A DNA stretch of 64,000 nucleotides from Doryteuthis pealeii (GCA_023376005.1 CM042157.1:19833261-19897260); one strand, 5' to 3'. Positions 44,323 through 56,159 are shown, counted from the first letter of the stretch. Made by a program: numbers and translations. Notes: generated by a model not told the origin, from the letters alone.

Positions 44323-44963
44323 TCTTATTATAATGGAGATAGTGTGTTTTTTCTGTCTGTAACCGAAACTATATCACTACTCAAGTCACAATTCCCTTTG
44401 TTATTTACATCACATTCTCCATGATTTTATTTTTATTTAAACCTCAGTTATTAATAATATTGTTTCACATTATTAATACTGTTGACCATATCTACATACT
44501 AATAACATGCAATTGTATTTATATATACAACAAAATAGCGGTTTACAGTGTGAATGGGAAGGCTAATTTGCATATGATCTTAAAAATTTGATATTAATAA
44601 ATATATGCTTAATATTATTGATTTCTAATTGTTTGGTTTTATCTTAATGAATATAAGCAAAAATCTCAGGGATAAATCTTAAAATAAATCTATTAACTAG
44701 AAGAAATAACTGTAATTTTATTCTTTACTTCATATTTTAACTAAATAGTTAAATTAGGAAAATTTACCAATGAAAGACGGGAGTAACGGAAAATGACGGA
44801 AGAGATAGTTTCAAAGTTGTTCTATTTTTCAATCATACCCCCTCTGTTTCAAATCTTTTTATCTGTATTCTTATTCAGTTTCATTAGCCTTTCTAATTTA
44901 ATATGATATTTTATCATATTAAAACTTAAATACTTGCAACCGGAGGGTGCATATATTTGCTAG
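44323..44963 (+). mobile_element. Hel-A Helitron (copy B)
   Basis: Allele of 20650-21291, 641 bp. Hairpin changed to GCAACC GGA GGGTGC. Confidence 0.87.
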
Positions 44964-45258
44964 TTAATATAATATTTAATCTATTTAAAGTTTAAAAGAA
45001 AAAGAGAGAAGTTCTAAATTCAGAATAAAATAACGCCCTGTGGTGCTAGGGTGATATAGCCAGCCTGCCACTAGTCTTCAGCTGGCATTCATCTTTAGCC
45101 AATGGCATTAACGGTTACCGGCATGTGATGGGAGATACCCCGGCAAACGGAGATGGTACGCGTGAAATGCCTATAAGCAAGATTGAGAAAACAGCGTCAT
45201 CTTTCTTTTGCTGTATCAAACGTGTTCAAACTCCAACGGTGTTTTCTTCAACTACATA

Positions 45259-45260
<2 letters not shown>

Positions 45261-45320
<60 letters not shown>
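45261..45320. repeat. (TA)n array: empty site for the Hel-B insertion
   Basis: Uninterrupted TA array between 'caactacatattca' and 'agagaaaggaaatgaatccg', the same flanks that bracket the 2.44 kb Hel-B in copy A. Confidence 0.88.
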
Positions 45321-45322
<2 letters not shown>

Positions 45323-45323
45323 A

Positions 45324-45890
45324 GAAAGGAAATGAATCCGACGGTATAAGTATAGATAAAAGGATATGAAAACAAACAATATGCTGTGAAAATATGTTAT
45401 ATCATATTCATAGCTAATATTGAACAATATTTCGATTTATAAAAATCATCTTCAGAGCTTGTTTTTACTCCGGACTCATCGAGAGAGGAGCTGAAAATAA
45501 TTTGAATTCAAAACGAAAACATTGATGTTCCAAAAAGTCATGAAAAAGATAATTTGTTTATTGTTGAATTTGAAATATGTCTTCTTTTTTTTTTCAAAAA
45601 CTGTTACACTAAGATATACATTATTGTCGCTGACCGAGAAACGCGTGGCGGATGTGCTTATGAAGAAATGACCGCATGACTTTTTGGAATGTCAATGTTT
45701 TCGTTTTGAATTCAAATTATTTTCAGCTCCTCTCTCGATGAGTCTGGAGTAAAAACAAGCTCTGAAGATGATTTTTATAAATCGAAATATTGTTCAATGT
45801 TAGCTATGAATATTATATAAAAATATTTTCATTTTAACAGCATTGTGTGTTTTCATATCCTTTTATCTATACTATCTATATATCTATATA
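45324..45890. repeat. ~550 bp palindromic element (copy B)
   Basis: Allele of 24080-24640. Here CTGAAGA, T, GATTT...AAATC, GAAA is intact in both arms (right arm about 45761-45788). Confidence 0.85.
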
Positions 45891-45899
45891 TCTATATCT

Positions 45900-45944
<45 letters not shown>

Positions 45945-45949
<5 letters not shown>

Positions 45950-46145
45950 AGGTGGAATGAAAACATCACACAATGCTGTTAAAGAGAAAAAAATGTATAA
46001 TATAATCATAGCTTATACTGATCAATATTTTTATTTTACAAAAATCATCATCAGAGCTCATTCACTCCGTGGTGTTTGGGTCGGAGAAAAATGTCAAATC
46101 AGTTCACAAAAACAAAAAACCTTAATTCTGCAAAAACGAACGAAA

Positions 46146-46150
<5 letters not shown>
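45945..46150 (-). mobile_element. Half palindromic-family element present only in copy B
   Basis: Lies between two TA arrays where copy A has a single array (24628-24674). Minus strand has CTGATGA, T, GATTTTTGTAAAAT, then AAAA in place of GAAA (about 46058-46032). It either inserted in B or was lost from A by recombination between TA arrays. Confidence 0.6.
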
Positions 46151-46206
<56 letters not shown>

Positions 46207-46552
46207 CTAAGCTGACTACTTAAACTTTTTCTCTTTGAAAGAAGGAACTCTTCAATGAAAAGAAAAGAGAAGTTACATTGGCAACACCCATTTCCTTTCC
46301 TTTTTGTCCATATCGTTCATCGGTTGTGAACCTTCTGGTGGCTACTTAGTCCAATTCTAGACTTGCAGATGCGGTAACACACAGTGCAATGGAAAATTCC
46401 ATCTGCATTCTGTGGTGCATGACGGTGAAGACGTCACCGTGCTGCAGTCCTAATGATCTCAATATTAAGCTGCTCAGCTCTTGTACGACACTCGTATGGC
46501 CAAATCTCTATGTTGGAGACCAGATCAACCAGGTTTGAAGGTGTAATAAATA

Positions 46553-46945
46553 TCTATTAATAATGGAGATTCGCTTCCGGTTTTTGTCTGTAACAAAAAT
46601 TACGTCACTGCTTACGCCACATTACCCAAAATCGTCATAACAGAATAAATACACTCAAGATTTGAACATGCAGCATTAGACAGTCCTCGTGTTTTTTTAA
46701 AACAAGTTTTAATAAATACATGACTGGTATTATATATCTATATATAGTTTGTTTTATTTTAATACATATTTAAAGTTTACATTTCAAATTGTTTTATTTT
46801 TTAATCCTTTAATGAATTTGATGATTTTACTTACTTAGGGTACAAACTCGCTGACATTGATTTTTTTACTCCCATCCCTCAGGCAATATGTTTTAAAAAA
46901 ATCTATTTTTACATCCGCCGGGGGGCAATTTTTATTTTGTACTAG
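46553..46945 (+). mobile_element. Hel-C Helitron (copy B)
   Basis: Allele of 25022-25414; the 5' end here is 'attaataatggagattc'. Confidence 0.65.
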
Positions 46946-47009
46946 TTTTAATAATAGAGAGACGGTCTAGAAAAAAGAAGACAATTTTGTTTCAAGTTTT
47001 TTTCATCGC

Positions 47010-47220
47010 TTGAACCAGTCAGCCGTAAGTATTTGAAGTTCCTTCAGGCTACGTGTTAAACTGTCATTATATCTAAGTTTCTGTATATTAGACCTAGCTT
47101 TGAAAACCGGATCTGTTTAGTCCGGCGATGATTTTCAAGTCTTGCAACATGGCCGACCCCTCTTAGATTTCTCCGTATTTGTTGGCCATGCACGCTTTCG
47201 TGGCTCACCCACTTGAATAT
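47010..47220 (-). pseudogene. LINE RT C-terminal remnant (copy B)
   Basis: Allele of 25480-25690 with the same NLRWVGHVARL block region. Confidence 0.7.
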
Positions 47221-47354
47221 CTCCTAATGTGTCACGTGTTGCCACCACGTGATGTTTATTAGCGCGGAAAGATGTGACGTGATGAAATGACTATGAGATG
47301 CTAATTAGTATCCTACACTTTTTCTCTGAATAGAAAGAAGCAATGATATCATCA

Positions 47355-48350
47355 TGGAGCTCTTAAGGAACAGAAGAAAGAAAGAAAGAAAAGAAAGAAA
47401 GGTGAAAGAGAGAAAGGGTGAAAGGGTGAAAAGAGAAAGGTGAAAGAGAGAAAGAAAGAAAGAAAGGTGAAAGAGAGAAAGGGTGAAAGAAAGAGAGAAA
47501 GGAAAGGTGAAAGAGAGAAAGGGTGAAAGAAAGAAAGGGTGAAGAAAGAGTGAAAGAAAGAAAGGGTAAAAGAGAGAAAGGGTGAAGAAAGAGAGAAAGG
47601 GTGAAAGAAAGAAAGGGTGAAGAGGAGAAAGGTGAAAGAAAGAAAGGGTGAAAGAGAGAAAGGGTGAAAGAGAGAAAGGGTGAAAGAAAGAAAGGGTGAA
47701 GAAAGAGTGAAAAAGAAAGGGTAAAAGAGAAAAGGGTGAAAGAAAGAAAGGGTTGAAAGAGAGAAAGGGTGAAAGAGAGAAAGGTGAAAGAAAGAAAGGG
47801 TGAAGAAAGAGTGAAAGAAAGAAAGGGTAAAAGAGAGAAAGGGTGAAAGAGAGAAAGGGTGAAGAAAGAAAGGGTGAAAGAGAGAAAGGGTGAAAGAAAA
47901 GAAAGAAAGTGAAAGAGAGAAAGGGTGAAGAAAGAAAGGGTGAAGAAAGAGTGAAAGAAAGAAAGGGTAAAAGAGAGAAAGGGTGTGAAAGAGAAGAAAG
48001 GGTGAAAGAAAGAAAGAAAGAAGAAAGGGTGAAAGAGGGAGAAGGAAAGAAAGAAGAGAAAGGGTGAAAGAAAGAGAAAGGGTGAAGAAAGAGTGAAAGA
48101 AAGAAAGGGTAAAGAGAGAAAGGGTGAAAGAAGAAAGAAGGGTGAAAGAAAGAAAGGTGAAAGAGAGAAAAGAAAGGTGAAAGAGAGAAAGGGTGAAGAG
48201 AGAAAGGGTGAAAGAAAGAAAGAAGAAAGAGTGAAGAGAAAGAAAAGAAGTGTGAAAGAAAGAAAGGGTTGAAAGAGAGAAAGTGTTAAAGAAAGAAAGG
48301 GTGAAAGAGAGAAAGGGTTGAAAGAGAGAAAAGGTGAAAGAAAGAAAGTA
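47355..48350. repeat. GAAAGGGTGAAAGAGA minisatellite (copy B)
   Basis: About 1 kb, roughly 300 bp longer than copy A, with more GAAAGAAAG interruptions. The long minus-strand frame is an artefact. Confidence 0.95.
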
Positions 48351-48418
48351 GATCAAGGCGGAAAAAAGTGCATTTAAAAAAAAGAAGAAAAAAAAGGGTA
48401 AAGAAAATAAGCAAATGG

Positions 48419-48780
48419 TTTGGTTTGGTTTGTTTTGTTTTATGGCATATCAACCTCAGTGGGTCATTTAATGCCGATAAAGTTTTGAAATAAATCAATT
48501 CTTAATGGATAATACAATTTTTTTATAAATACATTTTTCTATTTAACCCATAGATGAGACCCTAACAGGTACTACCACTCCGGCTCAGAGTGGACCAGGG
48601 AGCAATGGTTATAAAGGGGTGCTCCACATTCCCCAAACCTCCAAAACTGGAACCTCACCATCAGATAGAGTTTAACGTCATTCCCAGGACATGTAGACCC
48701 GCATCCACCGCCTTCAAGCACCCATATGATAAAAAGGGGTTGGGGCTTGCCATAAGGGCAATAGGGTTGTGAAAATCAAT
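48419..48780 (-). mobile_element. SINE-1 with target duplication (copy B)
   Basis: Same insertion as 26576-26929, with TAAGCAAATG at 48409-48418 and 48781-48790. Confidence 0.9.
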
Positions 48781-49096
48781 TAAGCAAATGAAGGAGGGGG
48801 CTGAAAGTGCATGATTTTTTTAAAGAAAGAAAGAAAGAAAAAAAAAGAAGAAAGAAAAGGATTCCGGGACAGTGAATGAAAAAAACAAAAAAACAAAAAA
48901 AAGAAAAAAATTTTCAAATTCTTTTGTCACGTGTTGCTCCTTAGATTTACAACCTTTTTTTAAATTCATTGAAACAACTTCTTTAGTTTCCTTTCTTTCA
49001 CCTTAGGGTCAGTTTTAAACCCACTGGAGTGACAGTGTGTAATCGATTTCTATTTTCTTTCTCAGATTAGGTAATTTACAGTGGTGTGCAGAAATC

Positions 49097-49160
<64 letters not shown>

Positions 49161-49183
49161 GTTTGATAGAAGAATTATATATA

Positions 49184-49356
49184 ATTGATAATTGAATCAT
49201 ATTACCACGACCAGACAACTCGGCAAACACCAAATTGTGGTATGCACTTCTGATGAGACCAAAGGAGGTCGAAACAGCTGTTCAGTGCTCCGGATGTCGC
49301 AAATGGTGTTTGCCGAGTTGTCTGGTCGTGGTATAAGATTCAATTATCAATTATAT
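49184..49356. repeat. TA-flanked palindrome with intact hammerhead core at its apex (copy B)
   Basis: Arms 49184-49232 and 49302-49356 are inverted. The apex contains the hammerhead candidate at 49244-49288. Confidence 0.8.
49244..49288 (+). ncRNA. Hammerhead ribozyme candidate
   Basis: CTGATGA (49250-49256), stem II GACC/GGTC with a 6-base loop (49257-49270), GAAA (49271-49274). A minimal stem III (A-T, C-G around AGCT, 49274-49281) and GTT as the cleavage triplet (49280-49282). Stem I pairs GCACT (49244-49248) with AGTGC (49284-49288), with one mismatch next to the core (T against C), and may extend into the long palindrome arms. All invariant core bases are present, whereas copy A has lost the G of GAAA. 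No activity evidence. Confidence 0.55.
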
Positions 49357-49373
49357 AATTATATATTATATAT

Positions 49374-49407
<34 letters not shown>

Positions 49408-49584
49408 TATGGACTCTCTCGTTGATTTTTCGACGCATGAGTGTTCATACATACAATGAACACCCACACAGTGATGTTTATAGTGGTGAAGGCTTGTGTT
49501 GGACCATCCACACTTTTTGGCACAGTCGATAGGAAAGAATTGGTGCATCAAGGGTTGCCACAACCAATCAACGACCGACCTCAG

Positions 49585-49800
49585 GAATTCTGAATTCAGA
49601 GTTATCCCTCTCCTAGACTGGTTACCTACCCAAGGCTAAAGAGCCCAGTCTGCCCTACTATTTAACCCATAGCGGAGGGAATTTTGAATTCAAAGTTATC
49701 CCTCTCCTAGACTGGTTACCTACCAAGGCTGAAGAGCCCAGTCTGCCCTACTATTAACCCATAGCTGGAGGGAGAATATATAGCTTCATACCTTTTCCAA
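49585..49800 (-). mobile_element. Tandem SINE-3 fragments (copy B)
   Basis: Counterpart of 27700-27900. Confidence 0.7.
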
Positions 49801-50387
49801 GGGTATTATATATATATATATATTATCATTATTATTATTATTATTATTATTTTGAAAACTGAGTTATTGGTTTTCATACCAGTAGAGTTTAGAAATAAAA
49901 AATAAAAAATTAAATAGCTTTGGTTAACACCATTGAGCACTATAAAGGTCTATGTGTTATGGAACAAACAAAACCTCCCCATATCTTTTAAAAACATCCC
50001 TATACAAAATAAGCACTTCTACTATTTTTGAGGCGTATGATTAGAATTAATTGAAACAACCACTTTAGTTTCTTTTCTTTCACCATTCGGTCAGATTTAA
50101 ACCCACTGAAATGGCAGGGTGTGATTTCTATTTTACCTTAAAATTAGTTCATTTGCAGAAGTGTGTAGCAATATGAATTTATTTTCAGGCTATATAATGA
50201 AATTTGTTTGGCCTTGGAAAATATTTCATCATCTGTGGTTGCATTAGATTTTTATCATGCCGAGACCTACTGCTTCGATTGTCGATTAGCTGTCAACGGC
50301 TATTGTCTGCGATTGGCTTTTACTCTAAGGAAGCGCAAGAAAATTGTAACGCTGCACGATCACACTCACGCTTACGAGAGATCACGG

Positions 50388-50506
50388 ATATAATAATAAT
50401 AATAATAATAATTATAATAATAATAATAATAATAATAATGATAATTATAATTATAATTATAATAATGATAATAATAATGATAATTATAATTATAATAATA
50501 ATAATG

Positions 50507-50562
<56 letters not shown>
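50388..50562. repeat. (ATA)n/(ATT)n array, expanded (copy B)
   Basis: About 175 bp of ATA with ATG and ATT interruptions; copy A has about 63 bp. Confidence 0.95.
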
Positions 50563-50564
<2 letters not shown>

Positions 50565-50749
50565 CTTCTTTGTCTATTATACTGACCTGCATTAAAAAGT
50601 TGTTTTTTTTCTCCAAAGATCAAAGGTTTATCAAGGGATGTATAATCACCATTTTATGCTGAATTAAAAAATACCATTCATTGTGTTTAGTCCGGTCTGT
50701 TTTTTACTTCGCAAGTTGTACATGATAATAACACTTATTCAAGTTGCAC

Positions 50750-50798
<49 letters not shown>

Positions 50799-50800
<2 letters not shown>

Positions 50801-51115
50801 TCTCGTGGATTTTGCCGCCACGGCCGATCACCGAGTTAAAGTGAAGGAAAGCGAAAGAATAGACAAAAAAAAAACACTTGGACCTTGCCAGAGAGCTGAG
50901 AAAACTGAAACAAGAAAGTGAATGTTGTGCCAATTGTAATTGGTGCCCAGTTTCATGTCCCCAAGTGTCTGGAAAATAGTCTGGATTAACAGAAAATCAG
51001 AAGAAGAATGGAGACCATCCAAACAACAGCTTTGTTAAGGTTGGCTAAAATACTCAGAAGAGTCCTGCAGACCAGAGGAGAATTGCTGTCACTCAGCCTC
51101 CAGTGAACCACCGGC
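50799..51115 (+). pseudogene. LINE polyprotein C-terminal region (copy B)
   Basis: Counterpart of 29376-29690 with the same VVPIVIGA block and stops, plus different small indels. Confidence 0.85.
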
Positions 51116-51167
51116 TAAGGTGGGTGTGATAAACTCGAATGGATCGAAATAATAATAATGATAATAA

Positions 51168-52330
51168 TCTTATTATAATGGAGATTATGGGTTTGTCTGT
51201 CTGTAACCGGAACTATATTACTATACATGTCACAATTCCCTTTGTTCTTTACATCACATTCTCCATGATTTTATTTTTATTTAAACCTCAATTATTAATA
51301 AAATTGTTTTACATCATTAAGACTGTTGACCATATCTACATACTAATAACATGCAATTGTATTTATATATACAACAAAATAGCGGTTTACAGTGTGAATG
51401 GAAGGCTAATTTTGCATATTGATCTTAAAAATTTGATTTTAATAAATATATGCTTAGTATTTTGATTTCTAATTGTTTGGTTTTATATAAATGATTATGA
51501 GCAAAAATCTCCGGATAAATCTTAAAAAGAAATCCATTAACAAGAAGAAATAAAACTGTAATATTATTCTTTACTTCCTATTTTAAACTAAATAGTTAAA
51601 TTAGAAAATTTACCAAAGACAGACGGGGGTAATGGAAAATGACGGAAGAGTTAGTTTCAAACTTGTTCTATTTTTCAATCAAACCCCCTCTGTTCCAAAT
51701 CTTTTTATCTGTATTCTTAGTCAGTTTCATTAGCCTTTCTAATTTAATATGACATTTTATTAGGTAATTTATGAGGAAGTGCGTCCCGGTCTCCTGCCTC
51801 AAAAATTGCTGCCCGGTGACTATCAAAATAACAACCCCAGCTCGTCGTAATTCTTGTTTATTTATCGTAATTTGTCGTAATTCTTGTTTAGATATGAAGA
51901 TGGATACATAGTTTTGAATAAACTGAGATATATAGATAGATAAACAAACAAAATAATATAGATAGATACGAACAAACAGAGATAGATAGATAGATATTTT
52001 CGACAAGTAAATGTATTTTGGAGGGGGGTCGCTTCTTTTTTTGTCGTAATTCTTGTTTATCTAAACTAAAAATAAGACATTAAACAAACATGAAATAAAA
52101 AATTCTTAGTATTTAAAGTAATATAGATAAATATGAACAAATTGAGATAGATAGATAGATAGATAGATATGAAGATGCATAGTTTTGAATAGACTGAGCT
52201 GGGTCGTTATTTTAATATTCACTGGGTAGCAATTTTTAAGGTAGGAGACCGGGACGCACTTCCTCATAAATTATCTTTTATTATACTAAAACTTAAATAC
52301 TTGCACCCGGTGGGAGCATATATTTGCTAG
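51168..52330 (+). mobile_element. Hel-A Helitron split by a TIR element (copy B)
   Basis: Allele of 29733-30375. Removing 51763-52275 and one TTTTATTA restores a ~640 bp Hel-A. The 3' hairpin has decayed to GCACCC GGT GGGAGC. Confidence 0.88.
51763..52275. mobile_element. 513 bp MITE-like TIR element, present only in copy B
   Basis: Terminal inverted repeats of about 55 bp: GGTAATTTATGAGGAAGTGC at the left, and a complement starting GATAATTTATGAGGAAGTGC from the right. Both continue through 'gtcccggtctcct' and 'aaattgct'. It is flanked by an 8 bp duplication TTTTATTA (51755-51762, 52276-52283), absent in single form from copy A's intact Helitron. The interior has GATA repeats and three 'gtcgtaattcttgttta' boxes but no transposase. 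An 8 bp duplication fits hAT- or P-type superfamilies; I cannot choose. Confidence 0.9.
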
Positions 52331-52975
52331 TAATAATAATAGCGGAATTATTCGTTTTGTTTCAATAAAATTGCAGAAGATTTCATATAGTTGATGATTT
52401 GCATTTGAGGAAAAAAGAACAAGTGTATTTAATGGGTGATATCTCCGTGGCGAAAGGGGTCTCCGGGGTGTTATTTATTTTGTGACTGCTCTGTATCCCA
52501 TCGGACGTCTCCATTGAATAAAGTTTTCTTTATCCCTACACTGAATCAAGTTTCCTTATTAATTGCATTCCTGTCGTAAGTATTTGAACATCCTTTGGGT
52601 TTCTCCACATTAGTTGGTCATGCACGATTCAATGCCTCTTCATTTGTTCTCATCTGCCAAAGTTATGGCTTAAATATTAAGGTATTATGGATTCTTTAGC
52701 CTTGGTTAGGCAACCAGTCACCCTTTTCGGGTTTTGTTGAAGAGAGGACAGTTCTAATACCCTACAAGTATAATCCCCGGAAGCGACGTATATAAATTGG
52801 AACCGCAATACATCCTCAGAGCAATTTGGTTGGTTAGATTTTACGGCGTGTCAACCCCTGTTGTGTTATTTTATCCCGAACACGTTTTTTGTTTATTCAT
52901 TCTTGATGAGTATTCAATTTTTAAGCCAATTTTTTAAACACAACTTTAGAACTAATTTTTTAAAAATTTCGCCTT

Positions 52976-53366
52976 ATTCTATGCATTCATCCGTTCTTTC
53001 TTTTACTTTATATGTTCTTTCTACTTTTCTATCTTACATGCTTTCTTTCTTTCGCCTTATTCTATGCACTCACTCTTTCTTTCTTTCTTTCTTTCTTTTT
53101 TTTCTTTTACTTTATTCTTTCTACTTTTCTATCTTACATTCTTTCTTTCTTTCGCCTTATTCTATGCACTCACTCTTTCTTTCTTTCTTTCTTTTTTCTT
53201 TTACTTTATTCTTTCTACTTTTCTATCTTACATTCTTTCTTTCTTTCTTTCGCCTTATTCTATACACACCCTCTTTCTTTCTTTCTTTCTTTCTTTTACT
53301 TTATATATTCTTTCTACTTTTCTATCTTACATTCTTTCTTTCTTTCGCCTTATTCTATGCTCTCAC

Positions 53367-53414
<48 letters not shown>

Positions 53415-53851
53415 TTACTTTATATATTCTTTCTGCTTTTCTATCATACATTCTTTCTTTCGCCTTATTCTATACACTCACTCTTTCTTTATTTCTTTCT
53501 TTCTTTCTTTCTTTCTTTCTTTTACTTTATATATTCTTTCTACTTTTCTATCTTACATTTTTTCTTTCTTTCGCCTTATTCTATACACACACTCTTTCTT
53601 TCTTTCTTTCTTTCTTTCTTTTTTCTTTTACTTTATACATTCCTTCTATTTTACAGTTTTTCTATCTCAATTTCTCCTCAGGTTTTTTCTTTCTTTCTTT
53701 CGTTCTTTCAGCTCATATCTTTCTTTCTCTCTTTACGTTCAACTCTTTCTTTTTTCCTTTGGACTTTCTTCCTTTTTTATATTTTTATTCCTCATTTTTC
53801 TTTCTTTTCTTTTCTCTTTCTTTATTTTTCACTTTTCTTTCTTTTTCTTTT

Positions 53852-53882
<31 letters not shown>

Positions 53883-54385
53883 TTGCTTCTTTTCTTCTTT
53901 CTTTCTTTCTTTAAGCTCATGTCCTCTTTCTCTTTTACTTTCGACTTTCTTTCTTTCTTTCATTTGGACTTTCTTTCGTTTTCTTTTTCCCCTCATTTTC
54001 CTTTCTTTTCTTTTCTATTCTTTATATATCCTTTTCTTTCTTTCTTCTTTCTTTCTTTTTTCTTATGTCTTTCTATTCATCTATTTCTTTCTTTTTCTTA
54101 TTCTTTCTATTCATCTATTCTTTCTTTCTTTTTCTTTATTTCTATTCATCTATTTCTTTCTTTCTTTTTCTTATGTCTTCTCTTCATCTATTCTTTCTTC
54201 TTTTCTTTCTTTCTTTCTATTCATATATTCTTTCTTTCTTTTTTCTTTCTTTCTTTCTATTCACATATTTCGTTCTTTCTTTTTTCTTTATTTCTTTCTA
54301 TTCATATATTTCTTTCTTTCTTTTTTCTCTTTGTCTTTCTCTTCACATCTTTCTTTCTTTCTTTCTTTTTCCTATAGACTTTCTT
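52976..54385. repeat. TTTC-based minisatellite (copy B)
   Basis: Counterpart of 31020-31935, about 1.4 kb with more repeats of the 'cgccttattctatgcactca' unit. Confidence 0.93.
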
Positions 54386-54455
54386 TTTTCCTCCTTTATT
54401 TCTCAAATTTCTTAACGATATGTTTATTTATAATTCATTTTGATTAAGTTGCAAA

Positions 54456-54725
54456 ATGATATCCGATGATCTAACACTTCTTTCAAATACACCTGGTCAA
54501 ACAGAATTTCTGTTGCATACCCTAGAGCAGAGGGCAATCGGTACTGATCTCAACATGAACTCAGATAAAACAGAGTTCACGTGTTTTAATCAAGATGATA
54601 CTATCTGCTCATTAAAAGGCAAACCTACGATATTATTAGACCAGTTCATATACCTCGATAGCAATGTCTTATCTATGGAAAGGTATGTCAACATACACAT
54701 AGATAAACGTGGTCTGCTATTGTGA
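54456..54725 (+). pseudogene. LINE RT fragment (copy B)
   Basis: Same ISDDLTLLSNTPGQ block as 32012-32290, with substitutions (e.g. YLDSNVLS for YLGSNISS). A stop follows HIDKRGLLL. Confidence 0.85.
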
Positions 54726-54849
54726 AGTTGTTACATAATCTATGCAGTTGCATAAGATTATTGTCAATCCCCTGTATTTTTAAAGGGATGGTCCCTTTTC
54801 ATATCACGGGCGGGACTTTCCATGGAAGATTACAGAAAGCTCGCAAAAT

Positions 54850-54965
54850 ATCAATATCTCGTCGATGGAAAAGGATGTCAACATATATGTAATAGTGTGA
54901 GTACTACTGTGCGGTTAAACCACTTGGACTTTGACAAAACACTTGCAGAAAATGTTAGATGATAA
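54850..54965 (+). pseudogene. LINE RT thumb fragment at the deletion junction
   Basis: 'cgcaaaata' (A 32399-32407) is joined to 'tcaatatctcg' (A 34052). The 1.64 kb between, including a SINE-1, LINE blocks and a SINE-3, is missing in copy B. Confidence 0.75.
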
Positions 54966-54982
54966 TTTTATAGAACTGGGGA

Positions 54983-55180
54983 AGCGCAGTTGTGGGACTC
55001 ATCGACCCGAGTTCAATTCCCCGACGAAGCCACAGTTCCCATAGCGCTAATACCCTTGAGAAAGGTACGAATCCAACTATTCTCCATGAGTAAATAGTAG
55101 GACAGACTGGGCTCTTTAACCTTGGTTAGGCAACCAGTCTAGGAGACGGAAAACTCTGAATTTAAACCTCTTTAATCTCC
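54983..55180 (+). mobile_element. SINE-3 (copy B)
   Basis: Allele of 34165-34400 with box B 'cgagttcaattcc' intact but box A partly deleted. Confidence 0.75.
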
Positions 55181-55259
55181 GCTTGAGGTGGTCACTACTA
55201 GAATAGGCTCAGTCCAACTCAGTGATTTATTTCAACTTAAGAAAATATTTATTTAACAC

Positions 55260-55860
55260 AACAGCTACACGGGATTTAACGGAATTTGACGAACTTTGCC
55301 GAACTTTTAAATCTCCATCAGATCCAACGGAATAATACCACAGTTGATTTTAACAAAAACAGATGGAAACTTTTCAACTCTCCGAAGATGGACTTTGCTC
55401 CGAAAATATTAAGAGAAAAAAAGAAAAAAAAATGTTAATAAATATGTTTTTCAACATAAATTGCATTATTTTGCCTTCAAAAAAATATCTTATTACATTT
55501 TATGATTAATGCTTCAAACACACTATAAAAACAAAAAACAAAAAAATCTTTATTTGAATATGCCCGGAGCGGGGCCTTATTGTTTTTATAGTATTAAAAA
55601 AATATATCTTAAATGATTTCAAAAAATCCCGCAAAACACAACAGCTAACGGAATTTGACGATCTTTGCCGAACTTTTAAATCTCCAACAGATTCAACGGA
55701 ATAATACCACAGTTGATTTTAACAAACATAGATGGAAACTTTTCAACTCTCTGAAGATGGACTTTGCTCCGAAAATATTAAGAGAAAAAAAAGGAAAAAA
55801 AAAATTTAAATAAATATGTTTTTTAACATAAATTGCATTATTTTGCCTTCAAAAAAAATC
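55260..55860. repeat. ~380 bp tandem duplication specific to copy B
   Basis: 'aacggaatttgacga' through 'aaaatattaagagaaaaaaa' occurs at 55277-55420 and 55645-55790. The second unit is closer to copy A. The intervening 'cccggagcggggccttattg' sequence (55562 onward) has no match in copy A. Confidence 0.8.
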
Positions 55861-56159
55861 TTAATAAAATATTTATTTAATTCAAAAGATAAATTTCTAA
55901 CCTGAGTACAATTGTAAATGCCATCGGTTTCAAGTTTTCCAAGAAAAATTACAGTTTGATTATTTAATATTTGATTTAATCTGAGGTATCAAGAGGAATC
56001 TGTACTTTTAGCAAGGAGTGGATCTCACCACGTCCTTTTTCTGCATATCAACTCCTCGACAGCAAGCCCTCAACTCTCACCTCTGATTTCACGGGCCGTG
56101 GGCATGAGACAACAGCTGCTACTCGCCCAGGCAACGGATATGATAGACCAGTTTAACCA

